Shown here: piece by piece, positions 18,933 through 28,298 of the stretch
Layout: each line of letters begins with the position of its first letter
Position numbering within the stretch: the stretch's first letter is position 1
Origin: Zhongshania aliphaticivorans
Lineage (GTDB): Bacteria; Pseudomonadota; Gammaproteobacteria; Pseudomonadales; Spongiibacteraceae
Direction: 5' to 3'
NCBI RefSeq assembly: GCF_902705875.1
Contig: NZ_CACSIK010000001.1
Span: forward strand, 1-64,000
DNA length: 64,000 nt
Notes under the pieces: generated by a model
What the model saw: only the letters and a program-made list of their open reading frames with translations
Told to the model about the DNA's origin: nothing
The model's database searches: none
Made by a program: the position numbers and the translations under genes

Positions 18933-19373
18933 CTATTCTGCAGGTTTGCCCAGGCTGAAGTTGTAGTATTTAAAGTGCTGGTCTTCTAGGGTCAGCGTTG
19001 CCGTCATAATGGCGCTGCCGTGTTCAAAGCGAACATTGCTGCTGTAGCTTAATTTAGGCGGGTGATTAAGAATGGATAGAGCACCGCTTAAGCGCGAAAA
19101 AGACGGTTCATCCATGCTGCTGAAAGCGCCCAGGTGTCGATAGCTGGCGGTTAAGTCTGTGAGCTGTTGATCGCTAACTTCTTTTAATGTCTCTTGGCCT
19201 AGCTCTGATTTTAGGTCGCTCACCTCCCAGCTGGAAATTTTTTCTAGCGACGCTTTTAAATAACGATCTGCATTTGATTTGTAATGCGCCTCTACCTCCC
19301 CGCTGTAGTAGTAAAGACCGCCAAAGCCCAGTAGGCCTGAAATAACGAAAACGTTTAAAGTGATATTGCGCAC
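18933..19373 (-). CDS. Hypothetical single-pass membrane-anchored protein
   Basis: 146 residues: an N-terminal hydrophobic segment (about 5-24) that could be an uncleaved signal anchor, followed by a polar, helix-rich periplasmic part. I do not recognise a family. It begins 14 bp after the stop of the sodium symporter gene and is therefore probably cotranscribed with it. Convergent with thiI. Confidence 0.7.
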   Translation of the reverse strand: MRNITLNVFVISGLLGFGGLYYYSGEVEAHYKSNADRYLKASLEKISSWEVSDLKSELGQETLKEVSDQQLTDLTASYRHLGAFSSMDEPSFSRLSGALSILNHPPKLSYSSNVRFEHGSAIMTATLTLEDQHFKYYNFSLGKPAE

Positions 19374-19387
19374 AAAGTTGATCCTGT

Positions 19388-20698
19388 TTAGATAAGTTTA
19401 AGGCTGTTAAAGAAAATAAGAACGATGCCAACGGGAGCTAGATAGCGGAGTGCAAACCACCAGCATTTGAATAATATGCCATCTCCCATGCCTACGTGCT
19501 CAGAAACCGAGGGGCGGGATAGGGCCCTCCCTACAAAAAGGGCGATCATCAAGCCGCCCAAGGGCAGCATAATATTGGCGGTAATGTAGTCTAATGCATT
19601 AAAGACCTCGCCATAAAATATACAGGCTATGCCGCCAAGCCAGGCAATAGCGGTGAAGCTAAAGGTCGATACTGGACGTTTAATACCGTATTTTTCTAGC
19701 CAAGCAACTCCCGGCTCAATCAGTGAAATAGCGGAGCTCAGCGCGGCAATGCTGACCAGTGCAAAAAATATGGTTCCAAAAAATTGACCGCCGGTCATAT
19801 TTGAAAAGGCGATGGGTAGCGTAACAAACATAAGCCCTGGGCCTTGGCCGGGGGTAAGGTCATTGGCAAAGACCAAGGGGAACATGGCCATTCCGGCTAC
19901 AAGCGCAATCACGGTATCAAGTGCGGCGATGGTTAACACTGTTTTGCCTATGGAGCTTGTGCCGGGGAAGTAGGCGCCGTAAGCCATAATGGCGCCCATG
20001 CCCAAGCTCAAAGTAAAAAATGCGTGACCCATCGCAACCAGCACGGCCTCGCTGCTGAGTTTGCTAAAGTCGGTGTCGAACATAAAGTGTAGGCCGGCGC
20101 TAAAATCGCCGTTTATCCAGCTATAGCCCAGCAATAATAGTAAAAACCCAAAAAGGATGGGCATGAGAATATCGACCGATTTGCCGATGCCGTTGGTAAC
20201 GCCGCCAGCAACAATAGATGCAGTGACAAGGCAGAAGACGCTGTGCCAGAGAAATTGCTGAGAATGACTGCCAAGCAGTTGCGAGAAGTTGGCCTCAATC
20301 GCATCGGCTGGAGTATCAAGATAGGCGCCGCTAATACTCTGGGCAACATAATCCAATGCCCAGCCAGCGACGACACTGTAGAACATCATGATCATTAAGC
20401 CGGCTAAGATACCTATTGCGCCAACTGCGCCCCAGTTGCTGGACTTACCCTCTGCTTTTCCTAATTTACTCATGCTGTGTACGGGGTCGCTGCGGCCGGC
20501 TCGGCCCACCATAATTTCTGCAATCATCACCGGTATACCAATAAGGAGAATGCAGGCAAGGTAGACAAGAACAAAGGCGCCGCCGCCATATTCGCCGGTG
20601 ATGTAAGGAAATTTCCAAATATTACCCAGTCCAACGGCCGATCCTGTCGCGGCGAGAATAAACGTCCAGCGGCTCTTCCATGTGATATTGGTGGTCAT
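19388..20698 (-). CDS. Sodium-dependent transporter, neurotransmitter:sodium symporter family
   Basis: 436 residues from the chosen start MTTNITWKSRWTFILAATGSAVGLGNIWKFPY, whose GSAVGLGNIWKFPY is the unwound TM1 sodium/substrate site of LeuT-like carriers. About eleven membrane helices follow; GQFFGTIFFALVSIAALSSAISLIEP is the TM7-TM8 region with sodium-binding serines. Substrate (amino acid or related) cannot be told. Longer in-frame starts at 20737 and 20776 exist but add a polar stretch. A small membrane protein gene follows 14 bp downstream. Confidence 0.93.
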   Translation of the reverse strand: MTTNITWKSRWTFILAATGSAVGLGNIWKFPYITGEYGGGAFVLVYLACILLIGIPVMIAEIMVGRAGRSDPVHSMSKLGKAEGKSSNWGAVGAIGILAGLMIMMFYSVVAGWALDYVAQSISGAYLDTPADAIEANFSQLLGSHSQQFLWHSVFCLVTASIVAGGVTNGIGKSVDILMPILFGFLLLLLGYSWINGDFSAGLHFMFDTDFSKLSSEAVLVAMGHAFFTLSLGMGAIMAYGAYFPGTSSIGKTVLTIAALDTVIALVAGMAMFPLVFANDLTPGQGPGLMFVTLPIAFSNMTGGQFFGTIFFALVSIAALSSAISLIEPGVAWLEKYGIKRPVSTFSFTAIAWLGGIACIFYGEVFNALDYITANIMLPLGGLMIALFVGRALSRPSVSEHVGMGDGILFKCWWFALRYLAPVGIVLIFFNSLKLI

Positions 20699-20857
20699 TG
20701 AGGTCGGTATCCATAGGGCAGTTGCGGTCAATGTCATTCGATTGTAACGGCAATCGGCTGGATGCCCAAGCGGCAACCATTGGCTGTTAATTATGGTAAT
20801 AGTTGTTTGGGGTGAATATAAATTGCTCAGTTACTGCTATGCGGGCTAGGGCTGGTG

Positions 20858-20863
20858 TATAAT
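20858..20863 (+). promoter_or_regulatory. Probable -10 element of the typA promoter
   Basis: TATAAT lies 34 bp before the typA start in the 199-bp gap between the symporter and typA. No convincing -35 is found at 16-18 bp, so this is a tentative call. Confidence 0.4.
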
Positions 20864-20897
20864 GCGCGGCCATTTTATCCAACAACGAAGCCCCTCC

Positions 20898-22703
20898 ATG
20901 ATTGATACGCTGCGCAATATCGCTATTATCGCCCACGTTGACCACGGTAAAACCACGCTAGTGGATAAACTGTTGAGTCAATCGGGAACCCTTGATCGCC
21001 GTAACCAAGACTCTGAGCGAGTCATGGACTCCAACGACCAGGAGAAAGAACGCGGTATTACCATTCTTGCCAAAAACACCGCAATTGAGTGGAACGGCTA
21101 CCGTATCAATATTGTTGATACCCCTGGTCACGCCGACTTCGGTGGCGAAGTAGAGCGGGTATTGTCGATGGTAGACAGTGTATTGCTGTTGGTCGACGCG
21201 GTTGATGGCCCCATGCCGCAAACTCGATTTGTTACCCAAAAGGCGTTTGAGCAAGGCTTGAAACCGATTGTTGTGGTAAACAAAGTAGACCGCCCCGGTG
21301 CGCGTCCTGACTGGGTGGTAGACCAAGTTTTTGACTTGTTTGACCGTCTTGGCGCAACAGATGAGCAATTAGATTTCCCTATCATGTTTGCCTCGGCCTT
21401 AAATGGTATTGCTGGCTTAGATGCCGAAGACATGGCAGAAGACATGACGCCGTTGTTCCAAATGATTGTGGACAAAGTACCTACGCCAGAAGTCGACGTA
21501 GACGGCCCCTTACAAATGCAAATCTCTGCCCTAGATTACAACAGCTACGTTGGCGTTATCGGTGTAGGCCGTATTACTCGCGGTACCATGAAGCCAAATG
21601 ACCAGCTAGTTGTCGTTGGCGCAGACGGTAAATCTCGCAAGTGTAAAGTGCTTAGCGTGATGGGCTACCTCGGTCTTGAACGTGTTGAAGTCGCAGAAGG
21701 TAAGGCGGGTGAGATTGTTTGTGTAACTGGTATCGAAGGTTTAAATATCTCAGATACCTTGTGTGCACCTAGTAACCCAGAAGCCTTGCCACCATTAAGT
21801 GTTGATGAGCCTACGGTAAGTATGACGTTCCAAGTAAACGATTCACCGTTTGCTGGTAAAGAAGGTAAGTTTGTTACTTCGCGTAATATCCGTGACCGCT
21901 TAGACCAAGAGCTTATTCATAACGTGGCACTGCGTGTTGAAACCGGTGACTCACCAGATAAGTTCAAAGTATCTGGCCGTGGTGAATTACACCTTTCGGT
22001 ATTAATCGAAACTATGCGCCGCGAAGGTTTCGAAATGGGTGTTTCTCGTCCAGAAGTAGTACAGCGTGAAGTTGATGGCGTGATTCAAGAACCGTTTGAA
22101 CACGTTGTTATCGACGTAGAAGAGCAGCACCAAGGTTCTGTTATGGAAGAGCTCGGCTTGCGTAAAGCTGAGATGACCAATATGGAGCCAGACGGCAAAG
22201 GTCGTGTAAAGCTTGAGTTTATTGCACCTGCGCGTGGTTTGATCGGTTTCCGTGGTCAGTTTCTTACCATGACTTCGGGTAGCGGTATTATGACAACCGT
22301 TTTTGATCACTACGGTGAAGTGAAAGGCGGTGAACTAGCGGGTCGTCAAAACGGCGTTATGGTTTCTATGGTTGCGGGCAAAACCCTGAGCTATGGTTTG
22401 TTCAACTTGCAAGATCGCGGCCGTTTATTCTTGGGTCACGCGGCAGAAGTTTATGAAGGCCAAATCATTGGTTTACATAATCGTAACAATGACTTGGTTG
22501 TTAACCCAACTAAAGCGAAGCAGCTCACCAACGTACGTGCCTCAGGCACAGACGATGCTTTAACATTGTCACCACATGTTAAGCATACTTTGGAGCAGGC
22601 ATTAGAGTTCATTGAAGATGATGAGCTAGTAGAAGTGACGCCAAAAAGTATTCGCCTACGTAAGAAACTACTGAAAGAGAATGAGCGCAAGCGCGCTAAG
22701 TAA
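20898..22703 (+). CDS. typA: Translational GTPase TypA/BipA
   Basis: 601 residues. GTPase domain with G1 AHVDHGKTT, switch region ERGITILAKNTA, DTPGHADFGGEV (G3) and NKVDRP (G4), then the beta-barrel, EF-G-like domain III and V, and the BipA-specific C-terminal domain ending in the basic RKKLLKENERKR. It acts on ribosomes, mainly in 50S assembly and stress or cold adaptation. The ATG at 20898 (MIDTLRNIAI) is the family start. Confidence 0.97.
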   Translation: MIDTLRNIAIIAHVDHGKTTLVDKLLSQSGTLDRRNQDSERVMDSNDQEKERGITILAKNTAIEWNGYRINIVDTPGHADFGGEVERVLSMVDSVLLLVDAVDGPMPQTRFVTQKAFEQGLKPIVVVNKVDRPGARPDWVVDQVFDLFDRLGATDEQLDFPIMFASALNGIAGLDAEDMAEDMTPLFQMIVDKVPTPEVDVDGPLQMQISALDYNSYVGVIGVGRITRGTMKPNDQLVVVGADGKSRKCKVLSVMGYLGLERVEVAEGKAGEIVCVTGIEGLNISDTLCAPSNPEALPPLSVDEPTVSMTFQVNDSPFAGKEGKFVTSRNIRDRLDQELIHNVALRVETGDSPDKFKVSGRGELHLSVLIETMRREGFEMGVSRPEVVQREVDGVIQEPFEHVVIDVEEQHQGSVMEELGLRKAEMTNMEPDGKGRVKLEFIAPARGLIGFRGQFLTMTSGSGIMTTVFDHYGEVKGGELAGRQNGVMVSMVAGKTLSYGLFNLQDRGRLFLGHAAEVYEGQIIGLHNRNNDLVVNPTKAKQLTNVRASGTDDALTLSPHVKHTLEQALEFIEDDELVEVTPKSIRLRKKLLKENERKRAK

Positions 22704-22714
22704 TTTCAGCTTTG

Positions 22715-22737
22715 AGCGGCTACGTTCTGTAGCCGCT
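22715..22737 (+). terminator. Stem-loop after typA, possible terminator
   Basis: A perfect 9-bp stem, AGCGGCTAC and GTAGCCGCT, with a 5-nt loop lies 12 bp after the typA stop. The T-rich tail is interrupted (TTATATCTTCTC), so it may be a weak terminator or an mRNA-stabilising hairpin. Confidence 0.5.
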
Positions 22738-22822
22738 TATATCTTCTCTCGCCAGACTTCATTTCGATACCTACCGGACTGCGCTACACTCAGTAAGCGA
22801 CATTCTGATATTGGTTATTGAT

Positions 22823-23794
22823 ATGCTTACTTTGTTTCCAGATATAAAGCCTTCTCATACTTATCAATTAGCCGTTGAGGCGCCTCATGTTTTGTATGTT
22901 GAGGAGTCGGGAAATCCAGACGGCATACCTGTGCTTTTCGTTCATGGTGGTCCGGGTGCGGGGTGTAGCCCGCGAGCACGGAGTTTTTTCGATCCTGAGC
23001 GCTATCGCATAATATTATTTGATCAGCGCGGCTGCGGGCGCTCAGAACCACATGCCTGTTTAGATAATAACTCCACGCCAGCGCTAATCAGTGACATGGA
23101 ATCCATTCGAGAGCACCTAGATATCGACAAGTGGGTGTTGTTTGGTGGCTCATGGGGCTCAACCTTGAGCCTTGCTTACGCTCAACAACATGCCGACCGT
23201 GTACATGCGATGATTTTGCGGGGAATTTTTTTGTGCCGTAGCAAAGAGCTTGATTGGTTTTATGGCGAGGGTGGGGCAAGTCGAATATTCCCTGATTACT
23301 GGCAAAGTTTTTATGATTGTGTAACGCCTCGTCAAGGCGAAAACCGAATTCAAGCCTATCACCGAGTGCTACACGGAGAAAATGAAGTGGCTCGAATGTC
23401 AGCGGCAAAAGCATGGTCGCTTTGGGAGGCACGCTGCTCAACACTGCGGCCTCATCACGACGTTGCTGATCATTTAATGGATGCACACACCGCAGTGTCA
23501 ATGTCGCATATTGAAACGCATTATTTTGTTAATGAGGCCTTTATGGCAGAAAATCAATTGCTGGATAATATGTCGGTGTTGGCGGATATTCCGGGAATTA
23601 TTGTTCATGGTCGTTATGACATGATTTGTCCATTAGAGAGCGCGCTAGAGCTGCATAAGGCGTGGCCGAGTTCTGAGCTCCATATTATTCGAGACGCGGG
23701 ACACTCGGCCTTTGAACCTAGTATTGCGGATGCCTTGGTAAAGGCGAGCAATGAAGTTGCTGACTTGTTAAGCGGTGGTGAGTTAAGTTATTGA
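22823..23794 (+). CDS. pip: Proline iminopeptidase
   Basis: Alpha/beta hydrolase of 323 residues, family S33. FVHGGPGAGCSP carries the oxyanion motif, FDQRGCGRS the family signature, GGSWGSTLSLAYAQ the nucleophile Ser, and GRYDMICP and DAGHSAFEP the Asp and His of the triad. It removes N-terminal proline from peptides. The ATG at 22823 is preferred over a TTG four codons upstream. Confidence 0.95.
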   Translation: MLTLFPDIKPSHTYQLAVEAPHVLYVEESGNPDGIPVLFVHGGPGAGCSPRARSFFDPERYRIILFDQRGCGRSEPHACLDNNSTPALISDMESIREHLDIDKWVLFGGSWGSTLSLAYAQQHADRVHAMILRGIFLCRSKELDWFYGEGGASRIFPDYWQSFYDCVTPRQGENRIQAYHRVLHGENEVARMSAAKAWSLWEARCSTLRPHHDVADHLMDAHTAVSMSHIETHYFVNEAFMAENQLLDNMSVLADIPGIIVHGRYDMICPLESALELHKAWPSSELHIIRDAGHSAFEPSIADALVKASNEVADLLSGGELSY

Positions 23795-23881
23795 GGTAGT
23801 GGTTTTCTTGGTCAAGAAAATCCTCGTGATAAAGGCCTGAGAGCTTAGTGAAGGGCTAGTAAATTTTAATAGTGAGTTTAA

Positions 23882-24319
23882 ATGAAAGCGTTATTGCAAC
23901 GGGTTAAATTTGCCCGTGTTGAAGTGGACGGCGAGTGTGTGGGTGAGATAGCTCAGGGGCTCTTGGTGTTTTTAGGGTTGGAAAAACACGATGATGAAAA
24001 TGCGGTCAGTAAAATGATGACCCGACTGCTGCAGTACAGGATATTTTCTGATCACGAAGGCAAAATGAATCAATCCGTAACGGATGTAGATGGCGGTGTG
24101 CTGTTAGTTTCGCAGTTCACCTTGGCGGCGGATACCCGAAAAGGTCGTCGTCCCGGTTTTTCATTAGCGGCAGAGCCACAAGTAGCCCAAGCTTTGTATG
24201 AGTACGCCTTGGCTGAGTTGCAACAAGTACACGGAAAGGTCGCAAGCGGTAAGTTTGGAGCAGACATGCAGGTAAGCTTGTTGAATGACGGGCCCGTAAC
24301 ATTCATGCTCGAATCCTAA
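23882..24319 (+). CDS. dtd: D-aminoacyl-tRNA deacylase
   Basis: 145 residues, full length. MKALLQRV at the start, the catalytic motifs SQFTLAADTRKGRRPGFS and NDGPVTFMLES, which form the cross-subunit active site, are all present. It hydrolyses D-aminoacyl and mischarged glycyl-tRNA. It is 87 bp downstream of pip and could share its transcript. Confidence 0.97.
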   Translation: MKALLQRVKFARVEVDGECVGEIAQGLLVFLGLEKHDDENAVSKMMTRLLQYRIFSDHEGKMNQSVTDVDGGVLLVSQFTLAADTRKGRRPGFSLAAEPQVAQALYEYALAELQQVHGKVASGKFGADMQVSLLNDGPVTFMLES

Positions 24320-24482
24320 TTTGTTGAAGAAAAGCCTGGCGAGCAGCTATTAAGCCTTCGTAAATATCTGCATCTTGTTAGCCATAATGGGAAATATAAC
24401 GTACGTAAAACGTTTATTAAGTTGACGGCTTTTATTTAGCACATTATCTGTGCAGTATTTTTCTGTTTCTAGGTCATAACGA

Positions 24483-25412
24483 TTAAGCGTGTGAGCCTTG
24501 GATATTGTCTGAAAAAACAGTACGGTTTCTTCCGGCGGATTTAGCTTGGTATAAGGCCTTGTCAGCACTCTCGACTAAAACATCTAGTGGCGTGGCATTA
24601 CTTGCTTTGATTTGGCTAACGCCAATACTGACGGTTAAGTGTATTTTCTCAACTAACTTATGAATCCGCTCGGCGTAGCGTTGTGCTGCGTCGCGACTAG
24701 CGTCAGGAAAAACAATGATAAACTCTTCACCGCCATAGCGGCCGATAATATCGGAACTGCGCCCGAATTCATTTAAAATTTTTCCTAACTGCTTGAGGGC
24801 TAGATCACCGTAGGCGTGCCCATGGGTATCGTTTATTACTTTAAAATAATCTATGTCAATAAACAGAAGAGCAACTTCCCTAGAACTTCGTATTGCTTGA
24901 TCTAGCAGGGTTTCACTTAAGCGCATGAGTTCACGACGATTGTTTACCCCAGTAAGTTCATCGACGGTGGCCAGTGAGTTCAATCTTTCAGCTTGAGCTT
25001 CTAAGCGCTCACGATTTGATATGAGCTCGTTATAGAGTTTGTCACGATTAGTTGATGGAACAATTGTCCAATAAAGTAAACCATCTTTGTCTGGTGAGCT
25101 ACGGACATAGATCACAACGGGTAGCCGTTCACCATTACCTTTAAGTAGTGTGACCTGTGTTTCTTCACACTGACCTTCTATAGAAATAATTGGAAAAAGA
25201 TAGGTATCAAAAAATATTTGTGATGCACCGCTGAACAAAGTGTTGATGTTTTTACCTAGTAGGTGAGAGTCCTCCCAATCGAGCTCCTGCTTAAAATAAC
25301 TATTGGTGAATATAATATGACGATGCTCATCGCTTACCATTAATCCGCCAATAAAGTGATCGGCAAAATTCGTGGCAACATTGCTATCTGGTGGCAATAT
25401 TCTAGTTTTCAT
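24483..25412 (-). CDS. PAS-GGDEF diguanylate cyclase
   Basis: 309 residues, no membrane segment. N-terminal PAS domain (about 15-130; FIGGLMVSDEHRHIIFTN and later KDGLLYWTIVPST), a short coiled coil, then a GGDEF domain (about 150-305) with DELTGVNNRRELM, the active site GRYGGEEF and the product-inhibition I-site RSSD exactly five residues before it. It should make c-di-GMP. The ATG at 25412 lies inside the end of the RsbQ-like gene (11-bp overlap), so the two are translationally coupled; the hydrolase probably controls the PAS domain. Confidence 0.93.
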   Translation of the reverse strand: MKTRILPPDSNVATNFADHFIGGLMVSDEHRHIIFTNSYFKQELDWEDSHLLGKNINTLFSGASQIFFDTYLFPIISIEGQCEETQVTLLKGNGERLPVVIYVRSSPDKDGLLYWTIVPSTNRDKLYNELISNRERLEAQAERLNSLATVDELTGVNNRRELMRLSETLLDQAIRSSREVALLFIDIDYFKVINDTHGHAYGDLALKQLGKILNEFGRSSDIIGRYGGEEFIIVFPDASRDAAQRYAERIHKLVEKIHLTVSIGVSQIKASNATPLDVLVESADKALYQAKSAGRNRTVFSDNIQGSHA

Positions 25413-26229
25413 GGCTGAGCATATTGCGTAGAGCAAATTCTGTTATTTTATCTTTGATATTTTCTGGATGGGTCATATGTAAGCAGTGACCATGAGCTTC
25501 TATGATATGGAGCTCGCTGTTGGCAATTGCGGTCTTCATATATTGGCCAACACAAAGTGGTGCCAGTATGTCGTCACTACTTTGCAGGAGTAAGCAGGGC
25601 AGTAGGGTTTTACTTAATAGATCTCGATGATCACCAAAAAAGGTGGCTTTGGCAAAATTCTTGGCAATGATGGGATCGGTGGAGCAGAAGCTTCCCGTAA
25701 GCTCGTCAAGTAATTCTGTTTGATGTGCAGAGCCTAATACAAGTGGTGCGAGGTAATTGGCCCACCCGATATAGTTTTTATCCATAAGTGAAATTAATTC
25801 TTCAAGATCCTGATGATCGAAGCCGCCCATATATTCAGGTGGAAGATTTAAAAAACACGGTGAGGGGCACACCATTATTAATTTGGAGAAAAGGTTAGGT
25901 TGCTGATTTGCAACAATAAGACCGATCATGCTGCTTACAGAATGGCCGATAAAAGTAATTTCTTGCAGTTTGAGGGCGTCACAAATTTCGATTACGTCTT
26001 GGCTATAACCTTCTAGTTGACTGTATCTTTGTGACGAGTAAGTGGATACCTCGGAGTGACCAGAGCCGACATAATCAAACAAAACGATGCGGAAGTTTTT
26101 TTGTAAGCTGGGTGTTAGAAAACGCCACATATTCTGGTCGCAGCCGAAACCGTGAGCCATTAGTAAGGTGTGTTCACCATTACCGATAATTTGCACATTG
26201 TTCCGGCGTAATACATCCATCGCGGGCAT
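25402..26229 (-). CDS. RsbQ-like alpha/beta hydrolase
   Basis: 275 residues. The sequence follows Bacillus RsbQ and plant KAI2: NNVQIIGNG, MAHGFGCDQNMWRFLTP, FDYVGSGHS, nucleophile Ser97 in IGHSVSS, Asp219/220 in QSSDDILAP and His248 in EAHGHCLHMTHPE. RsbQ supplies or unmasks a hydrophobic ligand for the PAS domain of its partner RsbP. Here the partner encoded downstream is a PAS-GGDEF protein instead of a phosphatase. AGGA seven bases before the ATG supports the start. No confident promoter in the 249 bp upstream. Confidence 0.9.
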   Translation of the reverse strand: MPAMDVLRRNNVQIIGNGEHTLLMAHGFGCDQNMWRFLTPSLQKNFRIVLFDYVGSGHSEVSTYSSQRYSQLEGYSQDVIEICDALKLQEITFIGHSVSSMIGLIVANQQPNLFSKLIMVCPSPCFLNLPPEYMGGFDHQDLEELISLMDKNYIGWANYLAPLVLGSAHQTELLDELTGSFCSTDPIIAKNFAKATFFGDHRDLLSKTLLPCLLLQSSDDILAPLCVGQYMKTAIANSELHIIEAHGHCLHMTHPENIKDKITEFALRNMLSHEN

Positions 26230-26478
26230 TATTTATCCTGATGAGACTATGTTTTTAGAAGGAAAAAGGGGAGTGAGGATTTTCTAGGATAAACCGAGAG
26301 TCGATCTATAGATGTAGGTATATACACTTATGGAGTGCGGTTAATTAGACGGTTTCCGTCGTAAATTACAGTCTCTGCTATTAGGGCTTTGGTGTTTGAC
26401 CTTAGGATTAAATTAAATGATTTGGATCATGGGAAATCTATAAAAAGAGCCCGTAGCACTTTTTATAGATTAACAATT

Positions 26479-28212
26479 CTAAATTGACAGTCTTTGTTGG
26501 AAGCGTTGTTTTTTCCGATATGGGAATACATCCGCCACGTAGCCATTGCGAATTGTATCTTGTAGGCCTTGCCAATAGGCGGGTTCATAAAGTTCGCTAT
26601 GAAGTGCGTCAAAAACTTTTTTAGCGCGCTGATTACCTGAAAAGAAGAGGCGGAACTCTTCAGGAAAAACATCTTCAGGATTGACCTCATACCAAGGTTG
26701 TATAGCCATGGCTTGTTCGTCATTTTTAGGCTCGGGGAGCTTGCGAAAATTGCAGTCAGTCAGCGGACAAATTTCATCATAGTCATAGAAAACCACTCGG
26801 CCGTGACGCGTGACGCCAAAGTTTTTCAGGAGCATGTCGCCAGGGAAAATATTACCTGCGGCCAATTGCTTAATGGCATTGCCGTATTCACCCATCACGC
26901 TGTGTAATTGATCGTCATTGCAGTCTTTAAGGTAAAGATTGAGCGGAATCATTTTACGTTCTATATAAACGTGTTTGAGTAAAAGTGCGTTGCCACTAAT
27001 TCTTACTTTTGAGGGGGCTTCTTTTTGTAGTTCTGCGATGAGCTCATCGGAGAAACGGCGTCGGTCAAAAGCTAAATTGTTGAACTCTTGGGTATCTGCC
27101 ATCCGGCCACCGCGGTCCCAGCGTTTTACCAAGCTATAACATTGGCGGACATGTTCTTGGCTCATGTCTTTAGGTGGCGTAAATTTATCTTTAATGACTT
27201 TATAAACATAGCCAAAGTCGGGGCGAGTAAACACCAGCATGACCATGCCTTTTATGCCTGGGGCAATAATATAGGGGTCTTCACTGCTTTGGGTGTCATT
27301 AACTGCAAAGCGGTAAAACTCAGTTTTACCATGTTTGGGCATGCCAATAGCGCTATACAGTTCGAATATTTCTTTGTGGGGCATCAGCCGGTGTAAAAAG
27401 GCAATGTATTCTGAGGGAATGGACGTGTCGACCATGAAATAACTGCGACTAAAACTAAAAAGAATCGATATGTCATCTGGGTCGTACAATACCGTGTCGA
27501 CAAAAATTGACTTGTGTTCGCTGTGTAAAATAGGCAGCACGAAAGGCATATTAAAGTCGCCGCTTACAATTCGACCAACTAAGTAGGCTGCCTTGTTGCG
27601 GAAGAATAATGACTCTAAGGTTTCAACAACAATCTCTTTATCATTGTCACGAATTTTGGGAATTAAAATTCGATTGACGACATTCATAATAAAACCGACG
27701 TCGCGATGCTTGTCTTCCCATGGGATGTTGAACTCGCAGTCATCTAGCATTGATTCAACAATTTCTGCTGCGTTGTCACCGTTAAAGCGATAGCGTTTGA
27801 GTATGGACTCGCTGGCGATTGGCGGGCGCTCTTGATTGGAGGTTAAAGCAAAGGTGTGAATGTCACGGATTTTTTCGTGATCAAAAACATGGCAGTAAAT
27901 TGAATTGAAAAAGGATTGAGCAATTTCGTAATTGTCATGGTGTTGAATAAGCTCGCCATACTCTTGCTTGGCTATTTCCCAGTTATCGCGGTCTTCTACG
28001 CTGCCACCAGTAATGGTGTACGCCGCTTCTGCCACAATCGAGCGTTTTTGTTTCCACAGTGAAAGCCGGTCGCGAATGGCTCTTTGGGCGCCGTGCCAGT
28101 CGGCTGCTTCAAACCGAGCTTGGGCGCCTAGGGTTATATTTTTGTACTCGGCAAAGAAAGCGTCAAAACCATTCAAAATTGCCATGGCTAGGCGGCGGGT
28201 ATTAGTGGTCAC
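26479..28212 (-). CDS. aceK: Isocitrate dehydrogenase kinase/phosphatase
   Basis: 577 residues, normal for AceK. Visible blocks include the ATP-loop-like APGIKGMVMLVFTRPDFGYVYKVIKD, VRQCYSLVKRWDRGGRMADTQEF, ERKMIPLNLYL and FGVTRHGRVVFYDYDEICPL with the metal/catalytic aspartates. AceK inactivates isocitrate dehydrogenase by phosphorylation and so sends carbon into the glyoxylate shunt, fitting aceA and glcB 2.6-4.5 kb away. It is not in an operon with them here. Confidence 0.97.
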   Translation of the reverse strand: MTTNTRRLAMAILNGFDAFFAEYKNITLGAQARFEAADWHGAQRAIRDRLSLWKQKRSIVAEAAYTITGGSVEDRDNWEIAKQEYGELIQHHDNYEIAQSFFNSIYCHVFDHEKIRDIHTFALTSNQERPPIASESILKRYRFNGDNAAEIVESMLDDCEFNIPWEDKHRDVGFIMNVVNRILIPKIRDNDKEIVVETLESLFFRNKAAYLVGRIVSGDFNMPFVLPILHSEHKSIFVDTVLYDPDDISILFSFSRSYFMVDTSIPSEYIAFLHRLMPHKEIFELYSAIGMPKHGKTEFYRFAVNDTQSSEDPYIIAPGIKGMVMLVFTRPDFGYVYKVIKDKFTPPKDMSQEHVRQCYSLVKRWDRGGRMADTQEFNNLAFDRRRFSDELIAELQKEAPSKVRISGNALLLKHVYIERKMIPLNLYLKDCNDDQLHSVMGEYGNAIKQLAAGNIFPGDMLLKNFGVTRHGRVVFYDYDEICPLTDCNFRKLPEPKNDEQAMAIQPWYEVNPEDVFPEEFRLFFSGNQRAKKVFDALHSELYEPAYWQGLQDTIRNGYVADVFPYRKKQRFQQRLSI

Positions 28213-28298
28213 GTTAGCTTGGTGTCCTGTTGTTACGAATCAGCTGACCAGCGGTTTCGCTTAAAAAATTAAGCAGCCGCGCTGGTCAATTACAGCAT

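Noticed and set aside
24320..24482. Possible small gene between dtd and the GGDEF gene
   Set aside because: Only a short minus-strand frame overlapping the GGDEF end; no ribosome site or recognisable product.
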